The notes below the pieces were generated by a model. That model was not told the DNA's origin. It made no database searches and saw only the letters and a program-made list of their open reading frames with translations. From the NCBI RefSeq assembly GCF_004804355.1, contig NZ_SRWZ01000001.1, forward strand, positions 496,001 through 560,000: DNA of 64,000 nt, written 5' to 3'. Within the stretch, counting starts at the first letter, position 1. Each line of letters opens with the position of its first letter. Source of the DNA: Cognatitamlana onchidii. GTDB taxonomy: Bacteria > Bacteroidota > Bacteroidia > Flavobacteriales > Flavobacteriaceae. A program made the position numbers and the translations under genes. Of this stretch, positions 9,465 to 18,878 are shown piece after piece.

Positions 9465-9607
9465 ATACTTTGTGTGTTACTGGAAAAACCCAAACATATT
9501 AAACTAAAAAAAATATGAAAAAAAGGGTGCAAAATCATTCAAATTGGTTATTTGTTAATTTTCAGAATGAATTCTTAAAAATTTTAAAAACCAATTTTGC
9601 GAATAAG

Positions 9608-10090
9608 CTATAATTCGGATTTATCAAATGTAAACGGCAACAAATTAGAAAGCGAATCAGACTTTGCCACTGCACCTGTTGCTCCCATAAAATAAACTTC
9701 TATTGGTTTTTTCTGTTTTAATTCATATTCCGAAATAGCTTGTCTGCATGCTCCACATGGCGGAATTGGTCTACTTGTTTGCTTTTTAGTGGATCCAGCC
9801 GAAATGGCTATTTTAAGAATATTCTCTTTTGGATATTGCGAAGCTGCATAATAAATGGCTGTACGCTCGGCGCACAACCCAGATGGGTAAGATGCATTTT
9901 CCTGATTATTACCCGTAACCACGACATTATTGCTAAGTAAAACTGCTGCCCCAACCTGAAACTTAGAATATGGCGCATAGGCCTTCCCCCTGGCCTTTAT
10001 GGCTGCTTCCATAAGGTGTACAACATCTTTCGGGAGTCGATCTAAAGCTACATAAACAAACAATACAGATTCTCTTTTAAGTACTTTCAT
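9608..10090 (-). CDS. cdd: Cytidine deaminase
   Basis: A 160-residue enzyme that deaminates cytidine and deoxycytidine to the uridine forms in pyrimidine salvage. Zinc and catalytic residues are visible as CAERTA and PPCGACRQ, and the substrate-binding part as NQENASYPSG. The length fits the small homotetrameric type with a short N-terminal extension. It lies between the pdh pair and porV. A strong terminator separates it from porV, and a 183-base gap separates it from pdhA. Confidence 0.93.
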   Translation of the reverse strand: MKVLKRESVLFVYVALDRLPKDVVHLMEAAIKARGKAYAPYSKFQVGAAVLLSNNVVVTGNNQENASYPSGLCAERTAIYYAASQYPKENILKIAISAGSTKKQTSRPIPPCGACRQAISEYELKQKKPIEVYFMGATGAVAKSDSLSNLLPFTFDKSEL

Positions 10091-10125
10091 AATTAATTAG
10101 TTTGTTAAAAGATAAGAAACCTGAT

Positions 10126-10167
10126 AAAAACAAAAAACTATCGCCTTAGCAATAGTTTTTTGTTTTT
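10126..10167 (-). terminator. Intrinsic terminator after porV
   Basis: Sixteen-base perfect arms (10126-10141 and 10152-10167) flank a 10-base loop. The T-rich arm, read on the minus strand, supplies the U-tract. It ends the porV transcript before the cdd gene. Confidence 0.85.
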
Positions 10168-10186
10168 AGCCCTAATGTGTTCCATA

Positions 10187-11440
10187 TTAATACTCGACGT
10201 ACTCCCCTTCACCTATATTAAAGGTTAAAGAAAAGCGCAAAGTATTTTCTAATGGGCTTTGTACTTTAGATGTAGAAAACAAATAAGACACATCAATATT
10301 TACAATATTTGCCTTGAAACCAGCACCTAATGCTAAAAACTTTCTAGCACCTTTCTCTTCTGACTCATTAAAATACCCCGCTCTAAACGCAAAAGAATCC
10401 TGATATTTATACTCTGCACCTAACGCCCATGTTATTTCTTTCATTTCTTCTTCAAATCCTCCAGGTGCATCTCCAAATGATTGAAACATCCCTGGTAAAA
10501 ACCCTACATCATTGGACTTTCCTTTATAGATTAACCCATTTTCTGCCGAGATCATTTCTCCTAATTCATCAACGTCAGGATCATACATACCATTTCCATT
10601 ATTATCAATATACTCATACTCAGTACCAAGAATTGGAGGTGTGGGCACTAATAATTTTGTGAATTCTGCTGTTACGGCTAACTTATTGTAATCATCAAAA
10701 ATAAAATCGAAACCACCACCTAAACGAAGCGTTGTAGGCTGAAAGTTTTCAACACCACCTTCATCATACTTAAATTTAGGGCCTATATTTTGAATGGCAA
10801 ATCCACCTCGCCATCGTCCATTAAAATCGGCATAAGCAACTTCCTCACTTTGGTAATATCCAGAAATATCTACCCCAAAGGTACTTGCTGCAACGGCATC
10901 GACATCGCCTACATTAAGTTTTAAATCTGATCTTAAGTATCGCATTGCAACCGACATTGCAAAAGGATCGCTTAAACGTAAGGAATAGGATGCATCTAAT
11001 GCGAATTCATTAGGACGTTGTACAATAGCTGGATCGTTCGGGCCATTTGTAAACTCAATATCTCCTAGGGAAAAATATCTTAAACTAGCTGCAAATGAAC
11101 TACGCTCGTCTATTCTATTAAAATAGGTTAACCCTCCTAAAAATATATCATTTACCAACTTACTTAAGTAAGGTGTATAGGTAACCCCAACTCCTGATTT
11201 TGTTTCGGAAAACACATATTTAGATGAATTCCATTGCTGTGAAAAAGCATCTACAGAGGTAGCAACTCCCATATCTCCCATACCTGCAGCACGAGCATCG
11301 GCAGCGATAAGTAAAAACGGCACCCCCGTAGTGATAACTCTTGAATCATTAGGGTTAGGGATTATGGTAGTTGGATTTTGAGCTTGAGTTTTAACTACTA
11401 TTAGAGCAAATCCCAATAATAGCAATATTCGATTCTTCAT
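10187..11440 (-). CDS. porV: Type IX secretion system outer-membrane protein PorV (LptO)
   Basis: A 417-residue predicted outer-membrane beta-barrel of the FadL/PorV family, with a signal peptide ending near Ala-Gln at residues 20-21. It has the GMGDMGVATS segment typical of PorV, many alternating barrel strands and an acidic loop around residues 265-330 (NGNGMYDPDVDE). PorV carries type IX cargo from the translocon to the PorU sortase, which is encoded directly upstream. The order porU-porV next to gldJ is conserved in this family of bacteria. Confidence 0.93.
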   Translation of the reverse strand: MKNRILLLLGFALIVVKTQAQNPTTIIPNPNDSRVITTGVPFLLIAADARAAGMGDMGVATSVDAFSQQWNSSKYVFSETKSGVGVTYTPYLSKLVNDIFLGGLTYFNRIDERSSFAASLRYFSLGDIEFTNGPNDPAIVQRPNEFALDASYSLRLSDPFAMSVAMRYLRSDLKLNVGDVDAVAASTFGVDISGYYQSEEVAYADFNGRWRGGFAIQNIGPKFKYDEGGVENFQPTTLRLGGGFDFIFDDYNKLAVTAEFTKLLVPTPPILGTEYEYIDNNGNGMYDPDVDELGEMISAENGLIYKGKSNDVGFLPGMFQSFGDAPGGFEEEMKEITWALGAEYKYQDSFAFRAGYFNESEEKGARKFLALGAGFKANIVNIDVSYLFSTSKVQSPLENTLRFSLTFNIGEGEYVEY

Positions 11441-11459
11441 GAATTAGTTTTTAATTTAG

Positions 11460-11490
11460 CAAATATAATTTTTTCTTAGAGTATTACAAG
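11460..11490 (-). promoter_or_regulatory. Predicted porV promoter inside the 3' end of porU
   Basis: On the minus strand a -33 CTTG (11487-11490) is followed after 19 bases by TATATTTG (11460-11467), a full match to the Bacteroidota housekeeping promoter. It is 20 bases before the porV start and overlaps the last codons of porU, so porV could be transcribed apart from porU. Confidence 0.65.
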
Positions 11491-14400
11491 TTTCTCAATT
11501 TTTTCAACCGTTTTATTAAGTGCACTCGAATGCACCTTGAGTTTATACACGTAAACCCCTTTTCCTATTTTGTCTCCAAAATCATCTCTTCCGTCCCAAA
11601 CGATATCTCTCGATAAGGAACTAGCTGCCTTAATTCCCCCCAAAGTTTGACCATTAAGGGTTCTAACCAACTTACCTGAAACTGTAAATATTTGTATAGA
11701 AACGTCTAAAGGCAATGAACTATTGTGATTAAACCAAAATTCAGTATAATTAACGAAAGGATTAGGATAATTTAATACATTATCAATGACCAAATCCTGA
11801 TTTTCATTAAACACCACAAATTGAATCTCGGATGTAGAAGAATTATTGTAAACATCCCAAGCCTTAAGTGTTAAAGTATGCAAACCGGCTTCCAAATTTC
11901 TAAGTGGAAAGCTTATGACTCCTTTTGTGTAATCGTCCAGCTCCGTTTCATAATAGTCGTTTAGAACAATAGGATTCTTTTCATCGCCATCTATAATGGC
12001 AACAATATCATGACCTACACCACTTGCTGTATTGATTCCATTGGCATCCTCTAATTTAACTAGTAAGGTTGGAGACTCATTCGTTATTCCTCCTGAAACA
12101 AAGTTCTCATCATTCATAAATATGTTTACTACGGGACCAACATTATCTTCCTCAACATTTTTATTAATACCTCCAATAAGTATGGTATTTACTACAGATC
12201 CTGACTTATCTTGCAACAGCTCGTTATTATTTGAGTAAAAACTCACTTTACCAAACCCAACAGGAATGCCGATATCTTTAGGCACCACAAAATCAAATTC
12301 AAACGCACCATTAACAACAGAAGCTTTACCTCTAAAAATAATCTCTCCAAGGGTTTTAAAATCCATTAAAATCAACTCACCATCCAAAGCTGTACCATCA
12401 TTTCCCAAAGTGCTTCTATCAATATTCTTGTCATAAACGGTTGTTGAGAGCGTGCCATTATAGTTGGACAATACATTTCCGTTTATATCTGTTACTTCTC
12501 CAGTCATTTTTACACGACTTAAAGCTTTTAAAGTATCTTTAGATTGCGCCAATGGCACGTTATTAAGCTTTGTAAGCCTGATATTGGGCTGGGAAAATGC
12601 CAGTTTCATAGCTGGATCTCCTATAAAAAATATCAACCTTATCTGGGAATTTCCCGACACCAAAGGATCTGATTTAGCAAGACGCAAGGCTTCAGCCATA
12701 CTCGTATAATCGTTGCTAACAACATCGTCGTCATTATTATATGAAAACAAATATTGCCCTAAAATACGGTTGAAGTTCACGGCAAACCTTACAAATATTT
12801 GACGCGTGGTGGTTATTAATCCTACGGCCCCGGCATCCTTACTCCAGTAGGTAAACTCTCCAGCGGTTTCTCTTAATGGGTTGTCGAATCTAGTAAATTC
12901 GCAAGTAACGGTTACAAAACAATTAAGTTTACAAACGTTTTTAAAATTATTGATATCTGGTTTCTGCAAAATACGTTCCTCTGCTAAGCCATCTTCGCCT
13001 CCATGACCAAAATAGTTTAAAACTAATGCGCCTTTATCTACCGCATTCGCGATTTCGGTGTTTACAGCTGGATAACGATCGCCACCTGCCGATGACTGTT
13101 GCTTGAATGAATCAGAATGTATTTTAGTTACATTAATAAAAGGCTTTTTATCACTAACCAAGTTACCTACTTCGTCTGTGGTGCCTTGTAAGATGCCTTC
13201 CCAACTTTGGTCAACATCGTCAGATACTACCACAAAATTGTTTCGCCAACTACCAAATGCCTCCTTTATGTAATAAGATTCGACCTTATCAACCATTTCT
13301 TTGGCAAGTTGTGGTGTGTCTGCCAATATTCTACCAACGGCAATATCTAGCTTATCTGTATTAGCCATGGTTCCCTCATTACCATCCATCATTCCATAAA
13401 AATCGTCAGACACATAGGATGAAGCCAAACTAAAACTATTATAAGAATACCAAGAAGGCACAATGTTGGTGTTATTTGCGATTCTATCCTTATAGTCATA
13501 AGAACCATCCCCAAATAAGCATAGATATTTCAACTTCTTTTCCGGAGAACTTGCATTATCATAAACATACTTTACCATATTTCTAATAGCCCCAACATCT
13601 TGATTTCCTGAACTAAACTCATTATATATTTGATTTAGGGTTAATACTTTTACATTTAAATTGTACTGGTTCCTATTAATATCAGCCAAACGTTGGGCTT
13701 GACCAAGTAAATAATCGGGAGTCACTATAAGATAATCGATATCTTCAAAGCTTCCTTGAGCATTTCTAAATATAGTCCCTTTGATGTCTTGATTTTCTAC
13801 TGTCGATTTTGAATCTATCTTGGGAGTGAAATACCCAGACAAAGGGAGTGCTACATAGGTTCTCAAAGTTCCTGAAGTTGCTTTAAAACTAAAACTTGAA
13901 GTTCCGTCTGTATTAATCGTATTAGTCACATTATAAATATCCGTAACATCCCACACCTCACTTAATCTTGAAGAATTAGATATAGTGTACTCAACAATTC
14001 CGCTTTGCGATACCACTTCACTGTTTTTAAACTGTAATTGGTTATTCGTAAAATTGAGCTGTCTTAAACCTTCTATCGCTATAAAGTCTAAATAACCAAC
14101 AGTACTAGGATTTCCTTGATTATTAAAATCTAGTTCCACATTCACTTTTGATGAACCTACACTCACATTTCCAGAATACTGAGCGCCACTGGCAAGTGTA
14201 GGAGACGATGTTCCAGATAAATTAAGCGTAGCAATATTAGCGCCATTAACCCCAATAGCCATAGAACTTGAGGCTTTCGACGCTGCTGCAACAACAACTT
14301 TAAGCTCAATAGGCTCTGAAGTTATTAAATCTGGAAAATCAAATTTAAAATCTTTTTTATTCTCAATATCAAACTTATCACCAAACCATCGTCTTCCAAG

Positions 14401-15366
14401 AGATACTAAATTATAATCGTCAATTTCATGGAATTGATAATCCTCAAAGGTGTCAATCGTCAAACTAACAGCCCCTTCTGGTTGAGAAAAAGGTTTAATA
14501 CGTTTTCCAAGCCCTGGACTTACATTAATGTAATAATAGGTTTTGTCTGTATAACAATTAATATGTGTTTGGCTTTCTTCATTATATCCTTTGGGACCTT
14601 GCGCATAAAACAAGATATAATCTTGATTGTTAAAAACCCCATCTTCTTCACCAATAAATTTAATGGCATTTTCAGGAACATCAAACGGGTATGGGATATT
14701 GTTAGCATAAGGAATCATGTTACCTCCATGCCCATATAGCTTAATATTTCTAGGATCAACACTGTTTACATTTACGCCTAATTTCTGCAAAAAATCTTTC
14801 GACAACCTAAAAACCCCAGTGGTATCAACAAAAAACCGATACCACTCGCCATTTTTTAAAACTGAACTTGATAATCCCTTAGATGAGACAAATCCACGTT
14901 TATATACAGAGGCCCGAGCACTATTTATTCCTGATCTATAATTAATTTGGAACGAAGTTATTTTTCTAAAACCTCCATTATTTAACCTAATAATGGGGTT
15001 TAGCTTAAACTGAACGTAGTTTTTGTCTCTGGCTTTAGAATTTTTTAAACTATACTCTAATGTGCTTGATATAAGCGATGTCTTAAGGTCTTTTAATTCT
15101 TCCTTAGAAATTGACTGGTATACAATATTAGTTACACTAACTGATGATTCATCAATTACTCGATTCGTTTGCCACTGATCAACGAAAAACAGTTTATCAT
15201 TATCATAAACAAGGTTTTCTTTGCTAAAAGCAGGTACTTCTTTAGAAAAATTAGCCCCGAATACTTTATGAGTACCCTCCCAATTTAGATTATACTTTTT
15301 TTGTTGCGTCCATAAACTAACCGACACAAAAAATGCCAGTAGTAAAAACAATATCTTCTTTTTCAT
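11476..15366 (-). CDS. porU: Type IX secretion system sortase PorU
   Basis: A 1296-residue secreted protein with an N-terminal signal peptide and a gingipain-like C25 peptidase domain roughly in residues 540-930. The catalytic pair is visible as His788 in FGHGGEDG and Cys822 in VTVTCEFTRF. PorU removes the C-terminal sorting domain of type IX cargo and attaches the protein to the cell-surface lipopolysaccharide anchor. The last 90 residues (NYPNPF, then GKGVYVYKLKV) resemble a sorting-type beta-sandwich that stays on the protein. It is divergent from gldJ across a 259-base gap. Confidence 0.94.
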   Translation of the reverse strand: MKKKILFLLLAFFVSVSLWTQQKKYNLNWEGTHKVFGANFSKEVPAFSKENLVYDNDKLFFVDQWQTNRVIDESSVSVTNIVYQSISKEELKDLKTSLISSTLEYSLKNSKARDKNYVQFKLNPIIRLNNGGFRKITSFQINYRSGINSARASVYKRGFVSSKGLSSSVLKNGEWYRFFVDTTGVFRLSKDFLQKLGVNVNSVDPRNIKLYGHGGNMIPYANNIPYPFDVPENAIKFIGEEDGVFNNQDYILFYAQGPKGYNEESQTHINCYTDKTYYYINVSPGLGKRIKPFSQPEGAVSLTIDTFEDYQFHEIDDYNLVSLGRRWFGDKFDIENKKDFKFDFPDLITSEPIELKVVVAAASKASSSMAIGVNGANIATLNLSGTSSPTLASGAQYSGNVSVGSSKVNVELDFNNQGNPSTVGYLDFIAIEGLRQLNFTNNQLQFKNSEVVSQSGIVEYTISNSSRLSEVWDVTDIYNVTNTINTDGTSSFSFKATSGTLRTYVALPLSGYFTPKIDSKSTVENQDIKGTIFRNAQGSFEDIDYLIVTPDYLLGQAQRLADINRNQYNLNVKVLTLNQIYNEFSSGNQDVGAIRNMVKYVYDNASSPEKKLKYLCLFGDGSYDYKDRIANNTNIVPSWYSYNSFSLASSYVSDDFYGMMDGNEGTMANTDKLDIAVGRILADTPQLAKEMVDKVESYYIKEAFGSWRNNFVVVSDDVDQSWEGILQGTTDEVGNLVSDKKPFINVTKIHSDSFKQQSSAGGDRYPAVNTEIANAVDKGALVLNYFGHGGEDGLAEERILQKPDINNFKNVCKLNCFVTVTCEFTRFDNPLRETAGEFTYWSKDAGAVGLITTTRQIFVRFAVNFNRILGQYLFSYNNDDDVVSNDYTSMAEALRLAKSDPLVSGNSQIRLIFFIGDPAMKLAFSQPNIRLTKLNNVPLAQSKDTLKALSRVKMTGEVTDINGNVLSNYNGTLSTTVYDKNIDRSTLGNDGTALDGELILMDFKTLGEIIFRGKASVVNGAFEFDFVVPKDIGIPVGFGKVSFYSNNNELLQDKSGSVVNTILIGGINKNVEEDNVGPVVNIFMNDENFVSGGITNESPTLLVKLEDANGINTASGVGHDIVAIIDGDEKNPIVLNDYYETELDDYTKGVISFPLRNLEAGLHTLTLKAWDVYNNSSTSEIQFVVFNENQDLVIDNVLNYPNPFVNYTEFWFNHNSSLPLDVSIQIFTVSGKLVRTLNGQTLGGIKAASSLSRDIVWDGRDDFGDKIGKGVYVYKLKVHSSALNKTVEKIEKLVIL

Positions 15367-15625
15367 TGATAAAATAACGTAAATAAGCTGCTGTTATTAT
15401 TTTGAGTACAACAATTTTAAAACGACTTCAAAAATACAATAATAAATTAGGAATACGTACGTTAATACATGACAAAACAGGCATAAAACCAACAAAAAAC
15501 ATCGTTGAAATACCCTATAAACAGGATGAAATGCATGTTTTTTTGGTTAAAATGTAAAAAATAGCTTGCCTTATTAGGTTTAATTCTTATATTGCAGCAC
15601 CAAAATAATTAGCTTACTTAAAAGT
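15367..15625. promoter_or_regulatory. Divergent porU/gldJ intergenic region
   Basis: This 259-base gap holds both promoters. Towards gldJ, TTG at 15566-15568 and TATATTGC at 15588-15595 are 19 bases apart, close to the Bacteroidota consensus. Towards porU, TATTTTTG on the minus strand (15429-15436) is a -7-like box without a clear -33. Nothing else was recognised. Confidence 0.5.
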
Positions 15626-17299
15626 ATGGATATGAAAAAAGTAGTATCATTAAAGGTTTTATTGGTTTTAGCACTAGCCGTAGTTTCTACTGGCTGTAAA
15701 AAATCTTCTAGCTCAAAAAACAGCTCCAGAGCTACAGGATGGCAAATCAATTCCAGAGACGGTGGTTTTCAATACAACACCAATTTTCAAGAACAAGAAA
15801 CTGCACCAGGTTTAGTTTTTATTGAAGGTGGTACATTCACAAAAGGTCGTGTTCAAGACGACGTTATGCATGATTGGAATAATAGTCCCAATCAGCAACA
15901 CGTGCAATCTTTTTACATGGATGAGACAGAAGTTACCAACCTTATGTATGTTGAATATCTTGACTACATGAAAAAACTATACCCACCAGACGATGATTTG
16001 TATAAGGAAATATACAACGGCATTCTCCCTGATACATTAGTATGGAGAAATCGTCTTGGTTTCAATGAAGTGATGACGGAAAACTATTTAAGACACCCTG
16101 CTTATGCCGAGTACCCTGTAGTTGGTGTTAGTTGGATTCAAGCAGTTGAATATGCCAACTGGCGTTCGGATAGAGTTACAGAGCTAAGCTTGCAGAAAAA
16201 TGGTTATAGAGATATAAACCTAACTGAGGCTGACCCAGAAAATTATTTTAGTACTAACAGATATCAAATCGACCCAAGTACTTACGATAATGGTGACACA
16301 GACGGACGAAGACGAAATAGAAACGTAAAAGTAGACGCAGACGGCAATGAAACTGGCATATATGCCTCGAAAGAAACCGGTGTTATTGGACCAAAATACA
16401 GACTTCCAACAGAGACTGAGTGGGAGTATGCAGCGCTTGGCTTAAGCGAATTAAGAAGCTACAATCTTTACAGAGGTAGAAAAAAATACCCTTGGGATGG
16501 ACAATATACACGTTCTGGAAAACGTAAAACCAGAGGTGACCAATTGGCTAACTTTAAACAAGGTAAAGGTGACTACGGCGGGATTGCTGGATGGTCTGAT
16601 GATGGTGCCGACATTACAAACGCTGTAAAATCGTATTCTCCAAATGATTATGGATTATATGATATGGCTGGTAATGTTGCTGAATGGGTTGCCGATGTTT
16701 ACAGACCAATTATAGACGATGAGTTTAACGATTTTAACTACTACCGTGGTAACGTATATACCAAAAATGCCATTAATGAAGATGGAACTATAAAAGTAGT
16801 TACTTCAGACGATATTGTTTACGATACTTTATCAAACGGAAAGATAGTTGCAAGAAACTTACCAGGTGAAATTGCGCAGATTCCCCTTGATGAAAATGAC
16901 ACCTATTTAAGAACGAATTTCGACCGAAGTAATCATATAAACTTTAGAGATGGAGACCGTAGATCTTCTAGATACTTTGAAAGTTTTAATGATGATGAAA
17001 CTGAAAGTAGCGAAGATGCTGAAACTAGAAAAATGTATAATTCTCCGAAGCATTCAGTTACTAGAGATTCTCTAGGTAATTTGATTAGAGAATATGACAA
17101 AGGAAACAATAGGACATCATTAATTAATGATGAAGTAAGAGTTTATAAAGGAGGCTCTTGGAAAGACAGAGAGTATTGGTTAGACCCAGCTCAAAGACGT
17201 TATTTCCCTCAAGATATGGCCACCGACTATATTGGTTTTAGATGTGCTATGTCTAGAGTAGGCTCAAAAAGCAAAGCAAAAGATAAAAGAAAAAACTAA
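15626..17299 (+). CDS. gldJ: Gliding motility lipoprotein GldJ
   Basis: A 557-residue lipoprotein with lipobox Cys24 (STGC) followed by a Ser/Lys stretch. The rest is a formylglycine-generating-enzyme-like (SUMF1) domain: FIEGGTF, MDETEVTN, PVVGVSWIQA, LPTETEWEYA, a YDMAGNVAEWV block, and near the end KGGSWKDR and FRCAMSR. GldJ is an outer-membrane lipoprotein needed for gliding and type IX secretion and is not thought to be an active FGE. An in-frame ATG 6 bases later (15632) could be the true start. It faces porU and is followed by a terminator before murF. Confidence 0.94.
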   Translation: MDMKKVVSLKVLLVLALAVVSTGCKKSSSSKNSSRATGWQINSRDGGFQYNTNFQEQETAPGLVFIEGGTFTKGRVQDDVMHDWNNSPNQQHVQSFYMDETEVTNLMYVEYLDYMKKLYPPDDDLYKEIYNGILPDTLVWRNRLGFNEVMTENYLRHPAYAEYPVVGVSWIQAVEYANWRSDRVTELSLQKNGYRDINLTEADPENYFSTNRYQIDPSTYDNGDTDGRRRNRNVKVDADGNETGIYASKETGVIGPKYRLPTETEWEYAALGLSELRSYNLYRGRKKYPWDGQYTRSGKRKTRGDQLANFKQGKGDYGGIAGWSDDGADITNAVKSYSPNDYGLYDMAGNVAEWVADVYRPIIDDEFNDFNYYRGNVYTKNAINEDGTIKVVTSDDIVYDTLSNGKIVARNLPGEIAQIPLDENDTYLRTNFDRSNHINFRDGDRRSSRYFESFNDDETESSEDAETRKMYNSPKHSVTRDSLGNLIREYDKGNNRTSLINDEVRVYKGGSWKDREYWLDPAQRRYFPQDMATDYIGFRCAMSRVGSKSKAKDKRKN

Positions 17300-17323
17300 A
17301 CGTTTTTTTTGATCATAATTATT

Positions 17324-17353
17324 AAAAGTCCTAACTCTGTTAGGACTTTTTTT
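17324..17353 (+). terminator. Intrinsic terminator after gldJ
   Basis: Twelve-base perfect arms (17324-17335 and 17339-17350) flank a 3-base TCT loop and run into a T-tract. It lies inside any murF frame started at 17309, which argues for a later murF start. Confidence 0.9.
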
Positions 17354-17380
17354 ATACTTTTAAGTAAAAAATTTAATTCG

Positions 17381-18667
17381 TTGGACATAGACAAAATACA
17401 TCAGCTTTTTTTATCATGTAAAGCCGTATCTACAGACACTAGAACAATTTCAAATAACGACCTGTTTTTTGCCTTAAAAGGGGATCATTTTAATGGCAAT
17501 ACGTATGCTAAAAAAGCTATTGAATTAGGTGCTAAATACGCTATTATAGACGAATTAGAATACGAAATACCCAATAAAACCATATTGGTTGATAACACCC
17601 TAGAAACCCTGCAAAAGCTTGCTACCTATCATAGGTTTTACTTAAACAAACCTATTATTGCTCTTACAGGAAGCAATGGAAAAACAACTACAAAAGAACT
17701 TATTAATGCCGTGCTATCTAAAAAGTTTAAGACAACGGCAACCATTGGCAATCTCAATAATCATATTGGTGTTCCTTTAACGCTGCTATCCATGAATGAC
17801 GAAACAGAAATTGGTATTGTTGAAATGGGAGCCAATCATCAAAAGGAGATTGAATTCTTATGTCAAATTGCACAACCAGATTATGGATACATAACTAATT
17901 TTGGAAAGGCACATTTAGAAGGGTTTGGAGGTACTGAGGGAGTTATTAAAGGAAAAAGTGAAATGTATGATTACTTAATCAATAATGATAAAACAGTATT
18001 TATAAACTATAACGACCCTATTCAGGTTAAAAAAAACAAGTATACAAAACACAAGTACTCCTTTGGGACCAATCCAGATAAAACTAATGTTATTATAGGG
18101 TTTAAAAGTGCTCAACCCTATGTAAGCTGTACATACAATGCTATTGATATCCAAACACATCTTATTGGCGAATATAACTTCAATAACATTGCTATCGCAA
18201 TCACGATAGGGCATTATTTTCAAGTGGAGGACACCAAAATAAAAGCTGCAATTGAAAACTACATTCCATCTAATAATCGTTCACAAATCATTAAAAAAGG
18301 TGATTATAAAATAATTCTAGACGCCTACAACGCCAATCCGTCTAGTATGGAGGCTGCGTTGCGAAATTTTGACATTCAAAACGGTAAAAAAATTGCAATT
18401 TTAGGAGATATGTTTGAATTGGGTGATGATGCCAAAAAAGAACACCAACAAATTGTTGACCTTGCCAACTCCCTTAACATTGACGAGTTAATTTTTATAG
18501 GAGAAAACTTTTTTAACACCACATGTAGCTCGTCAAAAATCTTAAGGTTTAATTCTTTTGAAACGTTTATAGAGGGATTAAACCTGAATTCACTAAAAAA
18601 CACAACCCTTTTAATTAAAGGATCACGGGGCATGGCTTTAGAACGCGTTTTAGAATATATTAAGTAA
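17381..18667 (+). CDS. murF: UDP-N-acetylmuramoyl-tripeptide--D-alanyl-D-alanine ligase MurF
   Basis: An ATP-dependent cytoplasmic ligase that adds D-Ala-D-Ala to the peptidoglycan precursor. Motifs are the STDTRTI substrate loop, the P-loop GSNGKTTTK, a NLNNHIGVPLT stretch, the GEYNFNN region, the DAYNANPSSM C-terminal motif and GSRGMALE. I place the start at TTG 17381. The frame is open back to ATG 17309, but that segment contains the gldJ terminator, and family members begin right at this IDKIHQLFL region. With this start the protein has 428 residues. Confidence 0.9.
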   Translation: MDIDKIHQLFLSCKAVSTDTRTISNNDLFFALKGDHFNGNTYAKKAIELGAKYAIIDELEYEIPNKTILVDNTLETLQKLATYHRFYLNKPIIALTGSNGKTTTKELINAVLSKKFKTTATIGNLNNHIGVPLTLLSMNDETEIGIVEMGANHQKEIEFLCQIAQPDYGYITNFGKAHLEGFGGTEGVIKGKSEMYDYLINNDKTVFINYNDPIQVKKNKYTKHKYSFGTNPDKTNVIIGFKSAQPYVSCTYNAIDIQTHLIGEYNFNNIAIAITIGHYFQVEDTKIKAAIENYIPSNNRSQIIKKGDYKIILDAYNANPSSMEAALRNFDIQNGKKIAILGDMFELGDDAKKEHQQIVDLANSLNIDELIFIGENFFNTTCSSSKILRFNSFETFIEGLNLNSLKNTTLLIKGSRGMALERVLEYIK

Positions 18668-18674
18668 AAATAAA

Positions 18675-18705
18675 AAGTGCCTTTTCAACACTTGAAAAGA
18701 CACTT
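18675..18705 (-). terminator. Hairpin with minus-strand U-tract, between murF and the LuxR-type gene
   Basis: The arms AAGTG-CTTTTCA and TGAAAAG-CACTT pair with one internal mismatch. On the minus strand the hairpin is followed by TTTTTATTTTT. It could end a read-through transcript from the LuxR-type gene. Confidence 0.55.
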
Positions 18706-18772
18706 CCTAATAAATTCTCCCTAAGAACTAATTAATAGCGATGTAAAGATGCATCAATTAAAGATAGGTCGC

Positions 18773-18804
18773 AATACTCAATTTGAGTATTTTTATTTTT
18801 TTTC
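18773..18804 (+). terminator. Probable plus-strand terminator downstream of murF
   Basis: Nine-base perfect arms (18773-18781 and 18783-18791) meet around a single base, giving an effective 3-5 base loop, followed on the plus strand by a T-rich run. It is about 105 bases after the murF stop. Confidence 0.65.
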
Positions 18805-18878
18805 GATAATGTGTAACTATCTCCCGCTAACACACTTTTTTATTAGTTCTGCAGGTTTATTTGTTCCACAAGAAGCAC

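Noticed and set aside
17309-17380. Extended N-terminus of MurF
   Set aside because: The segment contains the gldJ terminator hairpin and does not match the MurF family start.
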